Shown here in pieces: positions 42,661 to 56,706 of a stretch of 64,000 nucleotides of DNA (positions are counted from its first letter, which is position 1; the number at the start of each line of letters is the position of its first letter). This stretch comes from Methanolacinia paynteri (GTDB lineage: Archaea > Halobacteriota > Methanomicrobia > Methanomicrobiales > Methanomicrobiaceae). A program made the position numbers and the translations under genes. Below the pieces are notes generated by a model. That model did no database searches. It was not told where the DNA came from and saw nothing but the letters and a program-made list of their open reading frames with translations. Location: contig NZ_KN360931.1 of NCBI RefSeq assembly GCF_000784355.1, positions 126,836-190,835 on the forward strand, given 5' to 3'.

Positions 42661-44229
42661 GTGGTCTTTTTGTTAGATCGAAAGACATTATCAAAATCTT
42701 ACTTTTCAAGAGAACACGTCGCAAGACATCAGCTTGATTCATACAACTATTTCCTGGAATACAATCTCCAGAAAGTGGTTGATGAACAGAGGGTCATTGA
42801 GACAGATATTGCCCAGAGGGGCAAGGACAATGACCCCGTGTGGGTGGAATTAGGAAATATCAGGGTTGAAAAACCGGTTGTCCGTGAAGCGGACGGTTCC
42901 CAGTCGAGCCTTTTCCCAAGTGAGGCACGACTGAGAAACCTGACATACGCGGCTCCCATACTGCTTGACATGGTCCTCGTTCAGGGAGATGTCCGCAGCG
43001 ATCCTGTAACGACTACTATCGGTCAGCTTCCCGTGATGGTAGGCTCTAAGGCCTGCAACCTGCACGGGATGTCCGATGAGGAGAGAATCGAGCACGGTGA
43101 GGATTCGCACGATCCCGGCGGATATTTCATAGTAAACGGTTCCGAGCGCGTATTGATGACGCTTGAGGATCTCGCCTCAAACAAGATCATGACCGAGTTC
43201 ACCGAACGCTACAATGAAAAGATCTTTGTGGCAAAGGTATTCTCACAGTATCGCGGTTACCGTGCGCTTGTTATCGTCGAGAGGAACAAGAGGAACCTTC
43301 TTGAGGTGTCCTTCCCGTCCGTGGCAGGTCACCTGAAGTTCGTCGATCTCATGAGATCGCTCGGCCTTACCGGCGACCACGATATCGTTAACGCGGTCTC
43401 GACAGACGAAGATATCCTTACATTCATGCTCCAGAATCTCGAAGAGGGAGAATGCGACACTGTCGAAGAGGGCATAATGTATGTCGGAAAGAAGCTCGCA
43501 CCGAACCAGACACGCGATTACCAGAGGAAGCGTGCGGAGTTCGTTCTTGACAACTATCTTCTTCCGCACTTAAACGAACTCATGCCCGACGGCATAAAAG
43601 AGGAAGATCCCGGCTATGCCGCCCACGTCCAGAGTGTAAGGCTCGCAAAGGCTCACTTCCTCGGAAGGATGGCGGAGGCCTGCTTCGATCTCGTTCTCGA
43701 GAAGAGAAAGATCGACGACAAGGATCATTACTCCAACAAGCGCCTGAAGCTTGCGGGTGATCTTATGGAAGACCTCTTCCGTATTTCGCTCAACAGGCTC
43801 ACAAGAGATGTAAAATACCAGCTTGAGCGTGCGAGCATGAGGCACCGCGATCTCTCTATAAGCACCGCGGTCCGTGCCGACGTTCTTACCGAGCGTCTCC
43901 TGCACCCGCTTGCAACAGGAAACTGGGTCGGTGGAAGGACCGGTGTATCCCAGCTTCTCGACCGCGTCGATCACATGGCGGTTATCTCTCACCTGAGGCG
44001 TGTAATATCTCCTCTCTCACGTTCACAGCCGCATTTCGAGGCCCGTGATCTTCACCCGACACAGTGGGGAAGGATCTGTCCGTCGGAGACTCCTGAAGGT
44101 CCTAACTGTGGTCTTGTTAAGAACTTCGCCCAGATGGTCGAGATATCAAAGGGTGTAAAGGACGAGCAGGTCGTTATGAGAGTGCTGTACAATCTCGGTG
44201 TCGAGGAGTTAAAACAGGAGTTTCTATGA
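42661..44229 (+). CDS. rpoB2: RNA polymerase subunit B''
   Basis: A 522-residue N-terminal half of the beta-like subunit. It has [22 protein letters not shown] near residue 160 and ends in the fork region [27 protein letters not shown]. The B subunit is split between two genes, as in methanogens. Start GTG 42661 or the nearby TTG 42670. Overlaps rpoB' by 4 bp. Confidence 0.95.
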   Translation: MVFLLDRKTLSKSYFSREHVARHQLDSYNYFLEYNLQKVVDEQRVIETDIAQRGKDNDPVWVELGNIRVEKPVVREADGSQSSLFPSEARLRNLTYAAPILLDMVLVQGDVRSDPVTTTIGQLPVMVGSKACNLHGMSDEERIEHGEDSHDPGGYFIVNGSERVLMTLEDLASNKIMTEFTERYNEKIFVAKVFSQYRGYRALVIVERNKRNLLEVSFPSVAGHLKFVDLMRSLGLTGDHDIVNAVSTDEDILTFMLQNLEEGECDTVEEGIMYVGKKLAPNQTRDYQRKRAEFVLDNYLLPHLNELMPDGIKEEDPGYAAHVQSVRLAKAHFLGRMAEACFDLVLEKRKIDDKDHYSNKRLKLAGDLMEDLFRISLNRLTRDVKYQLERASMRHRDLSISTAVRADVLTERLLHPLATGNWVGGRTGVSQLLDRVDHMAVISHLRRVISPLSRSQPHFEARDLHPTQWGRICPSETPEGPNCGLVKNFAQMVEISKGVKDEQVVMRVLYNLGVEELKQEFL

Positions 44230-46055
44230 GCGCAAATATAGTTAAAAAATCAAGGGTTTTTGTAGACGGAGCACTCATCGGGCTCTGCGAGGACCCCACC
44301 GTCCTCGTCCAGAACGTCAGGAAGATGCGAAGGCGCGGGGAACTTTCCACCGAGATCAATATCTCATACAAGGAATTTAACGGGGATATTGTCGTTCATA
44401 CCGACAGGGGCCGTGCAAGACGCCCGTTGATCGTCGTCGAGAACGGAAGACCCCTTATCACCAACGATGATATCAGGAAACTGGATACCAACGATATAGA
44501 ATTCCCTGATCTCATATCCAGCGGACTTATCGAGTTCATCGATGCCGAGGAAGAAGAGGATCTCTTTATTGCAATAAGAGAGGAGGACCTCACTCCCGAG
44601 CACACCCATCTTGAGATCGATCCCTCGCTGATTCTCGGTATCGGTGCGGCGCATGTTCCGTTCCCCGAGCACAATGCATCTCCGCGTGTCACGATGGGTG
44701 CCGGTATGATCAAGCAGGCGCTTGGTTTCGGCGCATCGAACATGAAGCTCAGGCCGGATACGAGAGGTCATCTTCTGCACTACGTCCAGAAGCCTATTGT
44801 CCACACACAGACCTCGAAGGTTATCGGGTCGGACGATCGTGCTGCAGGACAGAACCTCGTAGTCGCCGTTCTTTCATATGAAGGATTCAACATTGAAGAT
44901 GCTCTCATCTTCAACAAGGCCTCCATCGAGCGCGGTGTAGGAAGATCGCACTTCTTCAGGACATATGACGGTGAGGAGAGGCGTTATCCGGGAGGACAGA
45001 TCGACAAGATCGAGGTACCGGACGAGGAAGTTTCGGGTTCGCACGGTGCGGAGTCCTACCAGAACCTCGATTCCGATGGTATAATCAATCCCGAGACGGT
45101 CGTACGCGAGAAGGATGTTCTTATCGGAAAGACATCTCCCCCGCGTTTCCTTGAAGAGCCCAGCGGAGAGCTGATCTCTGTAGAGAAGCGCCGTGACACC
45201 TCGGTAACGATGAGGAGCAACGAGCGCGGTATCGTCGATACTGTCATTCTTACCGAAGGAGAGAACTCCTCACGTCTCGTGAAGGTAAGAACACGTGATA
45301 TCCGTGTTCCGGAAGTCGGCGACAAGTTCGCATCGAGGCACGGTCAGAAGGGAGTTGTCGGTCTTATCATCCCGCAGGAGAATATGCCATTTACTGAGGC
45401 AGGAATAGCCCCAGACCTTGTTGTCAACCCGCACGCGATTCCATCCCGTATGACTGTCGGGCACATGCTCGAGATGCTCGGAGGAAAGGTCGGTTCGCTC
45501 GAAGGAAGGAGAATCGAGGCGACCGCCTTCTCCGGGGAAGAAGAGGATACGCTCAGGGACTCGCTTCAGGCTCTCGGGTTTGCCCACAACGGCCGTGAAG
45601 TGATGTACGACGGTATCACGGGAAAGCAGTTCAAGGCCGACATCTATGTCGGGGTAATCTACTACCAGAAGCTGTACCACATGGTATCTTCCAAGATGCA
45701 CGCACGTTCACGCGGACCTGTTCAGGTTCTCACACGCCAGCCGACAGAAGGTCGTGCACGTGAAGGAGGTCTGAGGTTCGGAGAGATGGAGCGTGATGTG
45801 CTTATAGGACACGGCGCTGCAATGGCCTTAAAGGAGCGTCTCCTCGATGAGTCCGACAAAGTCCAGCAGTATGTCTGTGCAAAGTGCGGTATGATTGCGT
45901 TCCTCGACCACAACCGCAATGTGACGAGATGTCTTGCATGCGGTAATGAGACCGATATCTACTCGGTCGAGATGAGTTACGCATTCAAACTGCTCCTTGA
46001 TGAGATGAAGAGTATGGGTATTGCACCCAGGCTTCACCTGGAGGACCAGGTATAA
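44226..46055 (+). CDS. rpoB1: RNA polymerase subunit B'
   Basis: A 609-residue C-terminal half of the beta-like subunit. Catalytic-centre segments include [35 protein letters not shown] and [19 protein letters not shown]; a zinc motif [11 protein letters not shown]...RCLACGNE is near the end. Follows B'' with a 4-bp overlap. Confidence 0.96.
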   Translation: MSANIVKKSRVFVDGALIGLCEDPTVLVQNVRKMRRRGELSTEINISYKEFNGDIVVHTDRGRARRPLIVVENGRPLITNDDIRKLDTNDIEFPDLISSGLIEFIDAEEEEDLFIAIREEDLTPEHTHLEIDPSLILGIGAAHVPFPEHNASPRVTMGAGMIKQALGFGASNMKLRPDTRGHLLHYVQKPIVHTQTSKVIGSDDRAAGQNLVVAVLSYEGFNIEDALIFNKASIERGVGRSHFFRTYDGEERRYPGGQIDKIEVPDEEVSGSHGAESYQNLDSDGIINPETVVREKDVLIGKTSPPRFLEEPSGELISVEKRRDTSVTMRSNERGIVDTVILTEGENSSRLVKVRTRDIRVPEVGDKFASRHGQKGVVGLIIPQENMPFTEAGIAPDLVVNPHAIPSRMTVGHMLEMLGGKVGSLEGRRIEATAFSGEEEDTLRDSLQALGFAHNGREVMYDGITGKQFKADIYVGVIYYQKLYHMVSSKMHARSRGPVQVLTRQPTEGRAREGGLRFGEMERDVLIGHGAAMALKERLLDESDKVQQYVCAKCGMIAFLDHNRNVTRCLACGNETDIYSVEMSYAFKLLLDEMKSMGIAPRLHLEDQV

Positions 46056-46068
46056 GGGGGCCGAAAAT

Positions 46069-49879
<3,811 letters not shown>

Positions 49880-49934
49880 ATTTATAGATGTAAAATTAAC
49901 TAAGGAAAACTATACCAAATTCAGGTGAAATCAA

Positions 49935-50222
49935 ATGGATTTTGAAACATCGCTCAGACGCGCAATTAAATCCGGAAAAGTAATTTTCGGTCAAAATGAA
50001 ACCAAAAACTCCGTAGAGAGTGGAAACTCAAAGATGGTAATTATCGCAGGCAACTGCCCTGAAGAGTTTAGGAATTATCTTTCGGAAAAGGATATCTTCG
50101 TATACAAATCAAATGATTCCAGCGTTCAGCTCGGAAAAACATCAGGCAATCCGTTCATGGTAAGTGCTCTTTCAATCGAGGATGCGGGGGAATCCGACAT
50201 CCTTACTCTTAAGAAGGAATAA
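49935..50222 (+). CDS. rpl30e: ribosomal protein L30e
   Basis: A 95-residue protein (MDFETSLRRAIKSGKVIFGQNET, VIIAGNCP) of the L7Ae/L30e fold, usually found after rpoA''. nusA follows after 2 bp. Confidence 0.93.
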   Translation: MDFETSLRRAIKSGKVIFGQNETKNSVESGNSKMVIIAGNCPEEFRNYLSEKDIFVYKSNDSSVQLGKTSGNPFMVSALSIEDAGESDILTLKKE

Positions 50223-50224
50223 AG

Positions 50225-50695
50225 ATGTCAGAGATTGTACTCAATGAAAGGGCACTTCAGCTGATGAAGAGCTTCGAAGACATCACAGGTGCGGGAAGCC
50301 GCGACTGTGTTGTCGACGAAAAGAACGAGCGCTTAATCTTCGTTATCAATCCCGGTGACATGGGCCGTGCAATCGGCAAGAGCGGTGTCAGCATCAAGAA
50401 GGCATCCGATGAGCTGGGAAAGAAGATCGAGGTAGTCGAATTTTCGAACGACCCCGTTCAGTTCATCAAGAACTGCTTCCTTCCTGCAAGGGTTATCTCC
50501 GTCGACATAAGGGAGAACGCGGAAGGAGAGTTCGAGGCATTTGTTGATGTGGAAGAGGAGGATATGGGTATCGCCATCGGAAAAGGGGGAAAGAATATCT
50601 TCAAGGCGAACAAGCTTGCCGAAAGGCAGCACGACATAGCCAACGTCCAGATTATTACGAATGCAGAAGATGAAGAAGCCGGGGATCTGGCTTAA
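50225..50695 (+). CDS. nusA: NusA-like KH-domain transcription factor
   Basis: A 156-residue archaeal short NusA with two KH domains: FVINPGDMGRAIGKSGVSIKKA near residues 38-60 and VDVEEEDMGIAIGKGGKNIFKA near 100-122. It ends the polymerase operon here; the S12/S7/EF-2 genes that often follow in relatives are absent and two repeat elements come next. Confidence 0.94.
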   Translation: MSEIVLNERALQLMKSFEDITGAGSRDCVVDEKNERLIFVINPGDMGRAIGKSGVSIKKASDELGKKIEVVEFSNDPVQFIKNCFLPARVISVDIRENAEGEFEAFVDVEEEDMGIAIGKGGKNIFKANKLAERQHDIANVQIITNAEDEEAGDLA

Positions 50696-50787
50696 TCACT
50701 TTTTTTTGATTTTTCGCTTATTTCACGTGTGTATATAATTTCGGGACATATTCACATACGTTCTGTATTGCTTACATATCTTATTCT

Positions 50788-51068
50788 GGCAACCCCGGCA
50801 CCGGCGGCCTGACCGCCGGACGGCCCCTACCCAGGGGCCTTGCCTTAAGATAATCTTCTCACGTCACGCCCCGGGGACCGGCAAGGGTCCCCCGGGCTGT
50901 TGAATTTAGTTTGCTATGGTATGTTCTATTCCGTACACGCCATGAATTTACCGCGTCCCGCCGCTCAGGTGACACTCGTCTGTCCCCTGAGTGGCTATCG
51001 TCATTGAGAGGCCCCGGGGTCGGGGCCGGTCCGCCAGCCTGCGAAGCGGTTGGCGGCGAGGGGTTGCC
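50788..51068 (+). repeat. structured intergenic element, copy C (full length)
   Basis: Starts GGCAACCCC and ends GGGGTTGCC, a perfect 9-bp terminal inverted repeat. Hairpins in order: GGCGGCCTGACCGCC, GGCCCCTACCCAGGGGCC, CCGGGGACC...GGTCCCCCGG-type, CTCAGGTGACA with TGTCCCCTGAG, CCCCGGGGTCGGGG, CCGCCAGCC with GGTTGGCGG. The upstream flank (TTACATATCTTA) also matches copy E, so the element may extend left of 50788. Lies in the 3'-3' gap between nusA and the glutamate synthase-like gene. Confidence 0.9.
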
Positions 51069-51147
51069 AAAAGTAACTATACCTGCTTTTATACTCACGC
51101 AGACTAGCGGAGAACCCGCTTTTTTGTATATTCTTTTCCTGTAATCG

Positions 51148-51275
51148 TCATAGATTTACCGCGTTTCGCCGCTCAGGGGATACTCGCCTGTTCCCTGAGT
51201 GGCTATCGCAATGAGAGGCCCCGAGGTCGGGGCCGGTCCGCCAGCCTGCGAAGCGGTTGGCGGCGAGGGGTTGCC
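51148..51275 (+). repeat. structured intergenic element, copy D (right half)
   Basis: Right module only, in the same direction as copy C and 80 bp after it. Contains CTCAGGGGATA/TGTTCCCTGAG, CCCCGAGGTCGGGG and CCGCCAGCC/GGTTGGCGG, and ends GGGGTTGCC. Weak similarity reaches back to about 51115. Confidence 0.88.
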
Positions 51276-51296
51276 AAAAGTAGTGAAACATAATTT

Positions 51297-52784
51297 TTAT
51301 ACGTGCCTTATCAGGGTATTCCCTGAAATTTCAGAACTTGTAGTATAGAGATCCTCAATCGAGAGATCGTGTATATCGTCGTTGCCTGTAAGTCTTGCAA
51401 AATCCTTCAGCTCTTCTGTCGATACCTTTAGGAAGTTTTCGAGTTTTTTTGCGGATATATCAACCCTTAGCCTTTTCCTGAGATCGGGATTCTGTGTCGT
51501 AACTCCCACGGGACATTCGCCTGTGTTGCAGACCCTGTACTGCTGGCAGGCTGCGGCCATGAGGGCGGCGGTTCCTATTGCGACGGCGTCTGCACCCATG
51601 GCTATCGCTTTGGCGAAATCGGATGCAAGTCTCAGTCCTCCTGTGATCACCAGGGAGATGTCGCCTCTTCCGTTTTCATCAAGATATCTCCTGGCCCTGT
51701 GAAGGGCGAATATTGTGGGAACCGATGTTGCGTCCTTGATGATCACGTCCGCGGCTCCTGTCCCGCCGGGTCTTCCGTCAATTGTTATGAAGTCGGGATT
51801 TGCGTATACGGCGGCCTCCATGTCGGCTTCGATATTTCCTGCGGCAATTTTTATTCCAATCGGTCTTCCCCCCGACGTCTCCCTGAGCCATTCGACTTTC
51901 TCCCTCAGGTCGTCCCTGTTCCTGATGTCGCCGAAGGAGGCGGGACTTATGATGTCCTTTCCTTCGGGAAAACCTCTTATTGCGGCGATCTCTTCGGTAA
52001 CCTTTTCGGCCGGAAGCTCTCCACCCATTCCGGGCTTTGTCGACTGGCCTATCTTTATCTCGATTGCATCAGCGGACCTGAGATTTTCCACGCTGACGCT
52101 GTAACGGTTGGGGACGTATTCGAAGATGTACCTGTATGCCTCCTTTCGTTCGTCTTCAAGGATTCCTCCTTCGCCCGAGCCGATTGCAGTTTTAACTGCC
52201 GCACTTCCCTTTGCAAGAGCGATCTTCATCTCCCGTGAAAGGGCTCCAAACGACATATGAGTTACATATACTGGTGTCTCGATTACCAGGGGATATTTTG
52301 CATTGGGCCCTATTACGGTTGCAGTCTTTACATCCTCATCCTTATTCAGGGGAATCTTTGCAAGCTGGGCTCCCGCGATTATGATGTCGTCCCATGACGG
52401 AACGCTCTTTTTTGTTCTCATCGGCTCTGTTACAGGTTCTCCCGATGCCGAGATCTTATGAATGAGCTCCATGTCTCTTTCGATATTGTCGGTCTTCCGT
52501 TCCCATTTCTCAAGATATCCTGATTTTTCAGGCCCTGTTATCTCCGTCAGACTGATCTCGCTCTTTGCACCGCAGACCGGACATGTGAAGATCTGCATGG
52601 TCTGTGAAGGCTGCCTGTGAGTTTCGATCTCTTTAAGATGCGTCCTGTTTGAATGGCAGATCGGGCATCTCCAGTCTTCCGGGAATTCCCCGGGGTCTGT
52701 GCCCGGCTTTATTCCTGTAATAGAATCCCCTCTTTTTGGGTTGTATTCAAAAACATTGCATATATTGCAGCGATAAAAAGTCAT
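51297..52784 (-). CDS. glutamate synthase-like FMN protein with rubredoxin domain
   Basis: A 495-residue protein. Residues 1-50 are a rubredoxin domain (YRCNICNVFEY ... DWRCPICHS); a second zinc-ribbon pair (FTCPVCGAK) is near residue 67. The rest is the FMN-binding synthase domain (PVYVTHMSFGALSREMK, IDGRPGGTGAADVI, GADAVAIGTAALMAAACQQYRVCNTGECPVGV with the iron-sulfur cysteines). Electron transfer from rubredoxin to FMN is likely. No glutaminase subunit is adjacent, so the true reaction is open. Confidence 0.9.
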   Translation of the reverse strand: MTFYRCNICNVFEYNPKRGDSITGIKPGTDPGEFPEDWRCPICHSNRTHLKEIETHRQPSQTMQIFTCPVCGAKSEISLTEITGPEKSGYLEKWERKTDNIERDMELIHKISASGEPVTEPMRTKKSVPSWDDIIIAGAQLAKIPLNKDEDVKTATVIGPNAKYPLVIETPVYVTHMSFGALSREMKIALAKGSAAVKTAIGSGEGGILEDERKEAYRYIFEYVPNRYSVSVENLRSADAIEIKIGQSTKPGMGGELPAEKVTEEIAAIRGFPEGKDIISPASFGDIRNRDDLREKVEWLRETSGGRPIGIKIAAGNIEADMEAAVYANPDFITIDGRPGGTGAADVIIKDATSVPTIFALHRARRYLDENGRGDISLVITGGLRLASDFAKAIAMGADAVAIGTAALMAAACQQYRVCNTGECPVGVTTQNPDLRKRLRVDISAKKLENFLKVSTEELKDFARLTGNDDIHDLSIEDLYTTSSEISGNTLIRHV

Positions 52785-52856
52785 GGGATTTCACTTATGA
52801 GTGATTTAAAATTAATTTATAAATATCTTGTCTGTATCGGGTTCATTAAAATTGCA

Positions 52857-53522
52857 TTATTTTTTATTGTTGTTCTTCTTTTCGAGGATTTCGATTGCTC
52901 CTGATATTTTGTCTTTTATCTCCGGATCCGAAGGATGATTTTTTAAGGCCTCTACAGCCTCTTCACCATCGAGTACGGCGAGTGCGTCGATTGCCTCCAC
53001 CCGAACTTTTTTTTGCGGATCTTTTAATTTTTCAATTACAGGGCCTGTCGCCCGTTCGTCATTGATCTTTTTGAGGGCTATTACGGCCTCGATCCTGACT
53101 TTGGTCTTTTCATCGTCGAGGAGTTTTATCAGCGGCTTGACTGCTCTTTTATCCCCGAGCATGCCCAAACCGATTGCGGCACCTTTTCGCAGCCACTGCT
53201 CCTCGCTTTCAAGGCATCTTATCAGCGGCAGAGTCGCTCTTTTATCCCCGATCTTTCCCAGTGATTTGGCCGCGATCCAGCTTACGTCGACATATTCGTC
53301 CGAAAGCGCTTCGATTAACGGTTCAACCGCCTCCTTTGCACGCATATCCCCAAGTATCTCCGCGGCTTTCCACCTGAAGGTGAGATCGTTGCTCCTCAGG
53401 TAGCCTATGAGCTTCCGGATATTTTCCTGCCTTTTCTTTTCGGTATCTTCATCAGGAGAGATTTTTTCTGAAGGATGGTCTGTGGGATTCTGCATCTCCG
53501 GCCACAATGAGAATGAGATCAC
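52857..53522 (-). CDS. HEAT-repeat (PBS-lyase-like) protein
   Basis: A 221-residue protein of about five HEAT repeats, each like DLTFRWKAAEILGDMRAKEAVEPLIEAL and EQWLRKGAAIGLGMLGDKRAVKPLI. A charged N-terminus and a lysine/asparagine tail flank them. Such repeats act as protein scaffolds; no enzyme part is seen. Confidence 0.9.
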   Translation of the reverse strand: MISFSLWPEMQNPTDHPSEKISPDEDTEKKRQENIRKLIGYLRSNDLTFRWKAAEILGDMRAKEAVEPLIEALSDEYVDVSWIAAKSLGKIGDKRATLPLIRCLESEEQWLRKGAAIGLGMLGDKRAVKPLIKLLDDEKTKVRIEAVIALKKINDERATGPVIEKLKDPQKKVRVEAIDALAVLDGEEAVEALKNHPSDPEIKDKISGAIEILEKKNNNKK

Positions 53523-53712
53523 AGGTTACTTAAATATATCCAAAAATGGCCGAGGGTGGCTTGTTTTATGAAAAAGTTAGTAATTTAGTAATATTTTTAG
53601 AACTATATTTTTATTTTTTGTAACATCAAGTACAAAAATTTGCTCTTAGTTGTTTCACGTGGATAGATAATCCCGGGATAGCACACACTCTTATGCTTAC
53701 ATATCTTACTTC

Positions 53713-54006
53713 GGCAACCCCGGCACCGGCGGCCAGGCCGCCGGATGGCCCCTGCCCAGGGGCCTTGCCCGAAGATAGTTCTCCCATTGCACGCCCCGGG
53801 GACCGGCAAGGGTCCCCCGGGCTGCTTAATTTGTTTTTTACATGAACATTTTTTGGGATATTCCGTTCCCATAGTCGTCGTAGATTTATCACGTCTCGCC
53901 ACTCAGGGGATACTCGTCTATCCCCTGAGAGACTATCACAATAGAGAGGCCCCGAGGTCGGGGCCGATCCGCCATCCTGCGAAGCGGTTGGCGGCGAGGG
54001 GTTGTC
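53713..54006 (+). repeat. structured intergenic element, copy E (full length)
   Basis: Starts GGCAACCCC and ends GGGGTTGTC. Hairpins: GGCGGCCAGGCCGCC, GGCCCCTGCCCAGGGGCC, CTCAGGGGATA with TATCCCCTGAG, CCCCGAGGTCGGGG, CCGCCATCC with GGTTGGCGG. Left flank resembles that of copy C (TTACATATCTTA, CACGTG further up). It sits in the divergent gap between the HEAT gene and the antiporter. Apparent open frames on both strands here are by-products of the hairpins. Confidence 0.88.
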
Positions 54007-54085
54007 AAAGACGTGATCGGGAGATACCAAATCTTCCGGGAGAAAAAAATATCTATATATCATAATATCTCTAAAATTCAGGCAA

Positions 54086-56179
54086 ATGCCCGAATCCGTC
54101 ATTCTCAGTGAAGAAGGAATCATCATTCTTCTCCTGGCAATTGCCATAGTCATGTCGATAATACTCAGGAGAGTTAAATTTCCTTACACTATCGGTCTTT
54201 TCATAATCGGGTTTGTCCTGGCTTATTTTATTGCACCCAATGTCAGTTTTTTATCTCCTATCTCGGGCTACGTTCCGAACAGTGACTTAATCTTGTATAT
54301 TTTTCTGCCTCCCCTGATCTTCGAATCGGCGATAGCACTAAATTCACGGCTCCTTTTTAAGAACATCGTTCCCGTTCTGGTAATGGCGATAGCGGGACTG
54401 GTAATATCGGTGTTTGTCATCGGCCTTCTTTTATCATACCTGACCCCAGTTCCGCTGATTTATCTTCTAGTTTTCGGGGCTTTGATATCCGCTACCGATC
54501 CCGTCGCGGTAATTGCACTTTTTAAGGATCTGGGCGTTCCGAAAAGGCTCTTCACGCTTGTCGAAGGAGAAAGCCTCCTTAATGATGCGTCTGCAATTGT
54601 GACATTCAATATTATCATGGGGATTGTCGCACTCCAGGCATATTCCGGGGGTGCATCTTCAATAGAGGAAATATCGGTTTTCTTTACATACTCTCTACTT
54701 GTTTCCTTTGCCGGCGGTATTTTCATCGGGTCGATCATGGCTTTTGCAATATACGGGACGATCAGGGCGTCTCCGGATCATCCCCACCTCCATCAGACCG
54801 TCTCGCTCGTGATAGCATATTCGGCTTTTCTGGTATCTGAAGCGGTTTTTGATCTTTCAGGAGTAGTGGCGGTTGTAGCCGCAGGAATTATTGTCAACAG
54901 GATGACTTCCAGGAGGCTCGGCCCCGCTGTCCGTGAGGACCTGTATAAATTCTGGGAGTATATCGGATTTCTGGCAAACAGCATGATATTCCTTCTTGTC
55001 GGAATAACTATTACCAGTCTTGGTGAACCGTTAATATTTTCATGGGATTTTGTAGCTCTGGCAGGAGCCGTAATCGTTGCAGTAGTTGTTGCACGGGCGG
55101 TGTCGGTCTATGGTCTTTATTCGGTTACAAATATTATCGAGAGAGACAGGCCCGTGTCACGGTCATACCAGACTGTAATCTTCTGGGGCGGCCTGAGGGG
55201 TGCGGTATGTCTTGCGCTTGTACTTTCGCTTCCGAAGGAATTTCCGTATCGCGATATGATAGCGGCATTCACCGTTGTCGTAGTCGTCTTTACAATTATT
55301 GTCCAGGGAACGACCACAGGCCCTCTTATCAGGTTTTTTAAGCTGCAAAGGCCCGACAACGTCCTTGAGTTCGAGAGGCTGTGGCTTTCGGTCAGGTCGG
55401 CGAATGAGAGCAGAAAGGCGCTTTTAGGGATGAAGGATAAAGGATACATTCCGGCTGAAACTCTTGATAGTGCATCCTCGGAGTATGATACCGCCGTTAA
55501 AGCCCTCAGGGAAAAGTTTGCAGATTTCTGGAGGGACTGCCCCGGCGGTGATTCAATTCGTGAACTCTTCTGGATAAAGGCGATCGAGCATGAACAGGAG
55601 TGCTACCGCCGTATGTATGATGCGGGACTTGTATCCCCGGGCGTGCTCGACCGTCTCCTGTATGACGCCGATACACGCGTGGACAAGATCCAGTCCGAAG
55701 GGATCTATCCTTCAGGCACCAGGTATTATTCTCCTGTATTGCAGATTGGTGCACGTTTTAAAAAGGGCATTTCACCTTTATTCGGCAAGTTGCGCACGAG
55801 GGAGCGGAAGGAAGAACTGGTCGACGAACTTTTCCTGATGTATGCCGTATCTGTTTCCGCTTCCGAAACCCGCGACTGGGTCCTTGATGTTGCCGATGAA
55901 ACGGGTTCCGGAAGAACAATCATCGATCCTGTTGTCGAGGAGTACGGGAGGATGCATGAATCCGCAAAGGCGGGCTTCCGGTCACTTGCAGAGTCCTCCC
56001 CTGAAGCGGTTAATTCATTTTATGATTATCTTGTATCGGGGATCGCGATTTCGGGTGCGAAGAAGATGCTTTTCGATATGAAAGAGGAAGGGTTTTTTGA
56101 TGAAAAGGATATTGAAGCCGAGATATCACGTCTCAGGAAAGAAGAGTCCCGTGCCCGGGAAAAAGTCAAAGAGTTCTGA
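54086..56179 (+). CDS. CPA1-type Na+/H+ antiporter
   Basis: A 697-residue protein with about twelve membrane helices in residues 1-420. The ion site segments ALISATDPVAVIALFKDLGVP and EGESLLNDASAIV are present. Residues 430-697 are a charged, helical cytoplasmic domain with many KEEL/REK-type stretches, longer than in short antiporters and probably regulatory. Exchanges sodium for protons at the cell membrane. Confidence 0.92.
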   Translation: MPESVILSEEGIIILLLAIAIVMSIILRRVKFPYTIGLFIIGFVLAYFIAPNVSFLSPISGYVPNSDLILYIFLPPLIFESAIALNSRLLFKNIVPVLVMAIAGLVISVFVIGLLLSYLTPVPLIYLLVFGALISATDPVAVIALFKDLGVPKRLFTLVEGESLLNDASAIVTFNIIMGIVALQAYSGGASSIEEISVFFTYSLLVSFAGGIFIGSIMAFAIYGTIRASPDHPHLHQTVSLVIAYSAFLVSEAVFDLSGVVAVVAAGIIVNRMTSRRLGPAVREDLYKFWEYIGFLANSMIFLLVGITITSLGEPLIFSWDFVALAGAVIVAVVVARAVSVYGLYSVTNIIERDRPVSRSYQTVIFWGGLRGAVCLALVLSLPKEFPYRDMIAAFTVVVVVFTIIVQGTTTGPLIRFFKLQRPDNVLEFERLWLSVRSANESRKALLGMKDKGYIPAETLDSASSEYDTAVKALREKFADFWRDCPGGDSIRELFWIKAIEHEQECYRRMYDAGLVSPGVLDRLLYDADTRVDKIQSEGIYPSGTRYYSPVLQIGARFKKGISPLFGKLRTRERKEELVDELFLMYAVSVSASETRDWVLDVADETGSGRTIIDPVVEEYGRMHESAKAGFRSLAESSPEAVNSFYDYLVSGIAISGAKKMLFDMKEEGFFDEKDIEAEISRLRKEESRAREKVKEF

Positions 56180-56292
56180 TTTTTCTGTTCTGAACTATAA
56201 ATTCAAATAAATCCGGCAATCTTTTTTAACGTAAGTTACTGTGCTCTAAGTTGCTATATTTATAAATTTTTAAAACTGTGATTATAGCAGAA

Positions 56293-56592
56293 ATGCCTGA
56301 TATTAAGACAAAAGTGTCCTTATATTTTCCAAAGGACTTATTTAAGAAATTTGAAAAGCTGAGGGCCGAGAAAGAGAAGCAGTTAGGAGTGACTATCTCG
56401 AAGAATGAATTTGCTCTTAAATTGATCTCCGATGCCATAGGCAATTCGGAAAAAGAGAATGAAATAGGAGTTTATGAGCCGAATTCGGTTTATCCCGGAA
56501 TTAAGAATGATATCAGGACTCTTGAAGGAAAAGTAGATTCTCTGGAAAATGAACTCAGCCAGTTGAAAAAAGAACTGAAAAATCCAAAATAA
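56293..56592 (+). CDS. ribbon-helix-helix-like protein with coiled coil
   Basis: About 99 residues from ATG 56293; an upstream GTG 56278 is in frame. IKTKVSLYFPKDLFKKFEKLR could form a strand plus helix, followed by SKNEFALKLISDAI, as in RHH DNA-binding proteins. The C-terminus (IRTLEGKVDSLENELSQLKKEL) is a heptad coiled coil. A DNA-binding role is possible but not shown. More AT-rich than the antiporter gene. Confidence 0.6.
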   Translation: MPDIKTKVSLYFPKDLFKKFEKLRAEKEKQLGVTISKNEFALKLISDAIGNSEKENEIGVYEPNSVYPGIKNDIRTLEGKVDSLENELSQLKKELKNPK

Positions 56593-56706
56593 AAATTATC
56601 GAAGTTTGATCTTTGTACCTGTTTTCTTCCGCTTAACCAGGGGATTTTTTTACTGTTTGAATCAGCCGGATAAATTTTTCATTTTTTCTCTCGTATAAGA
56701 TGAAGA

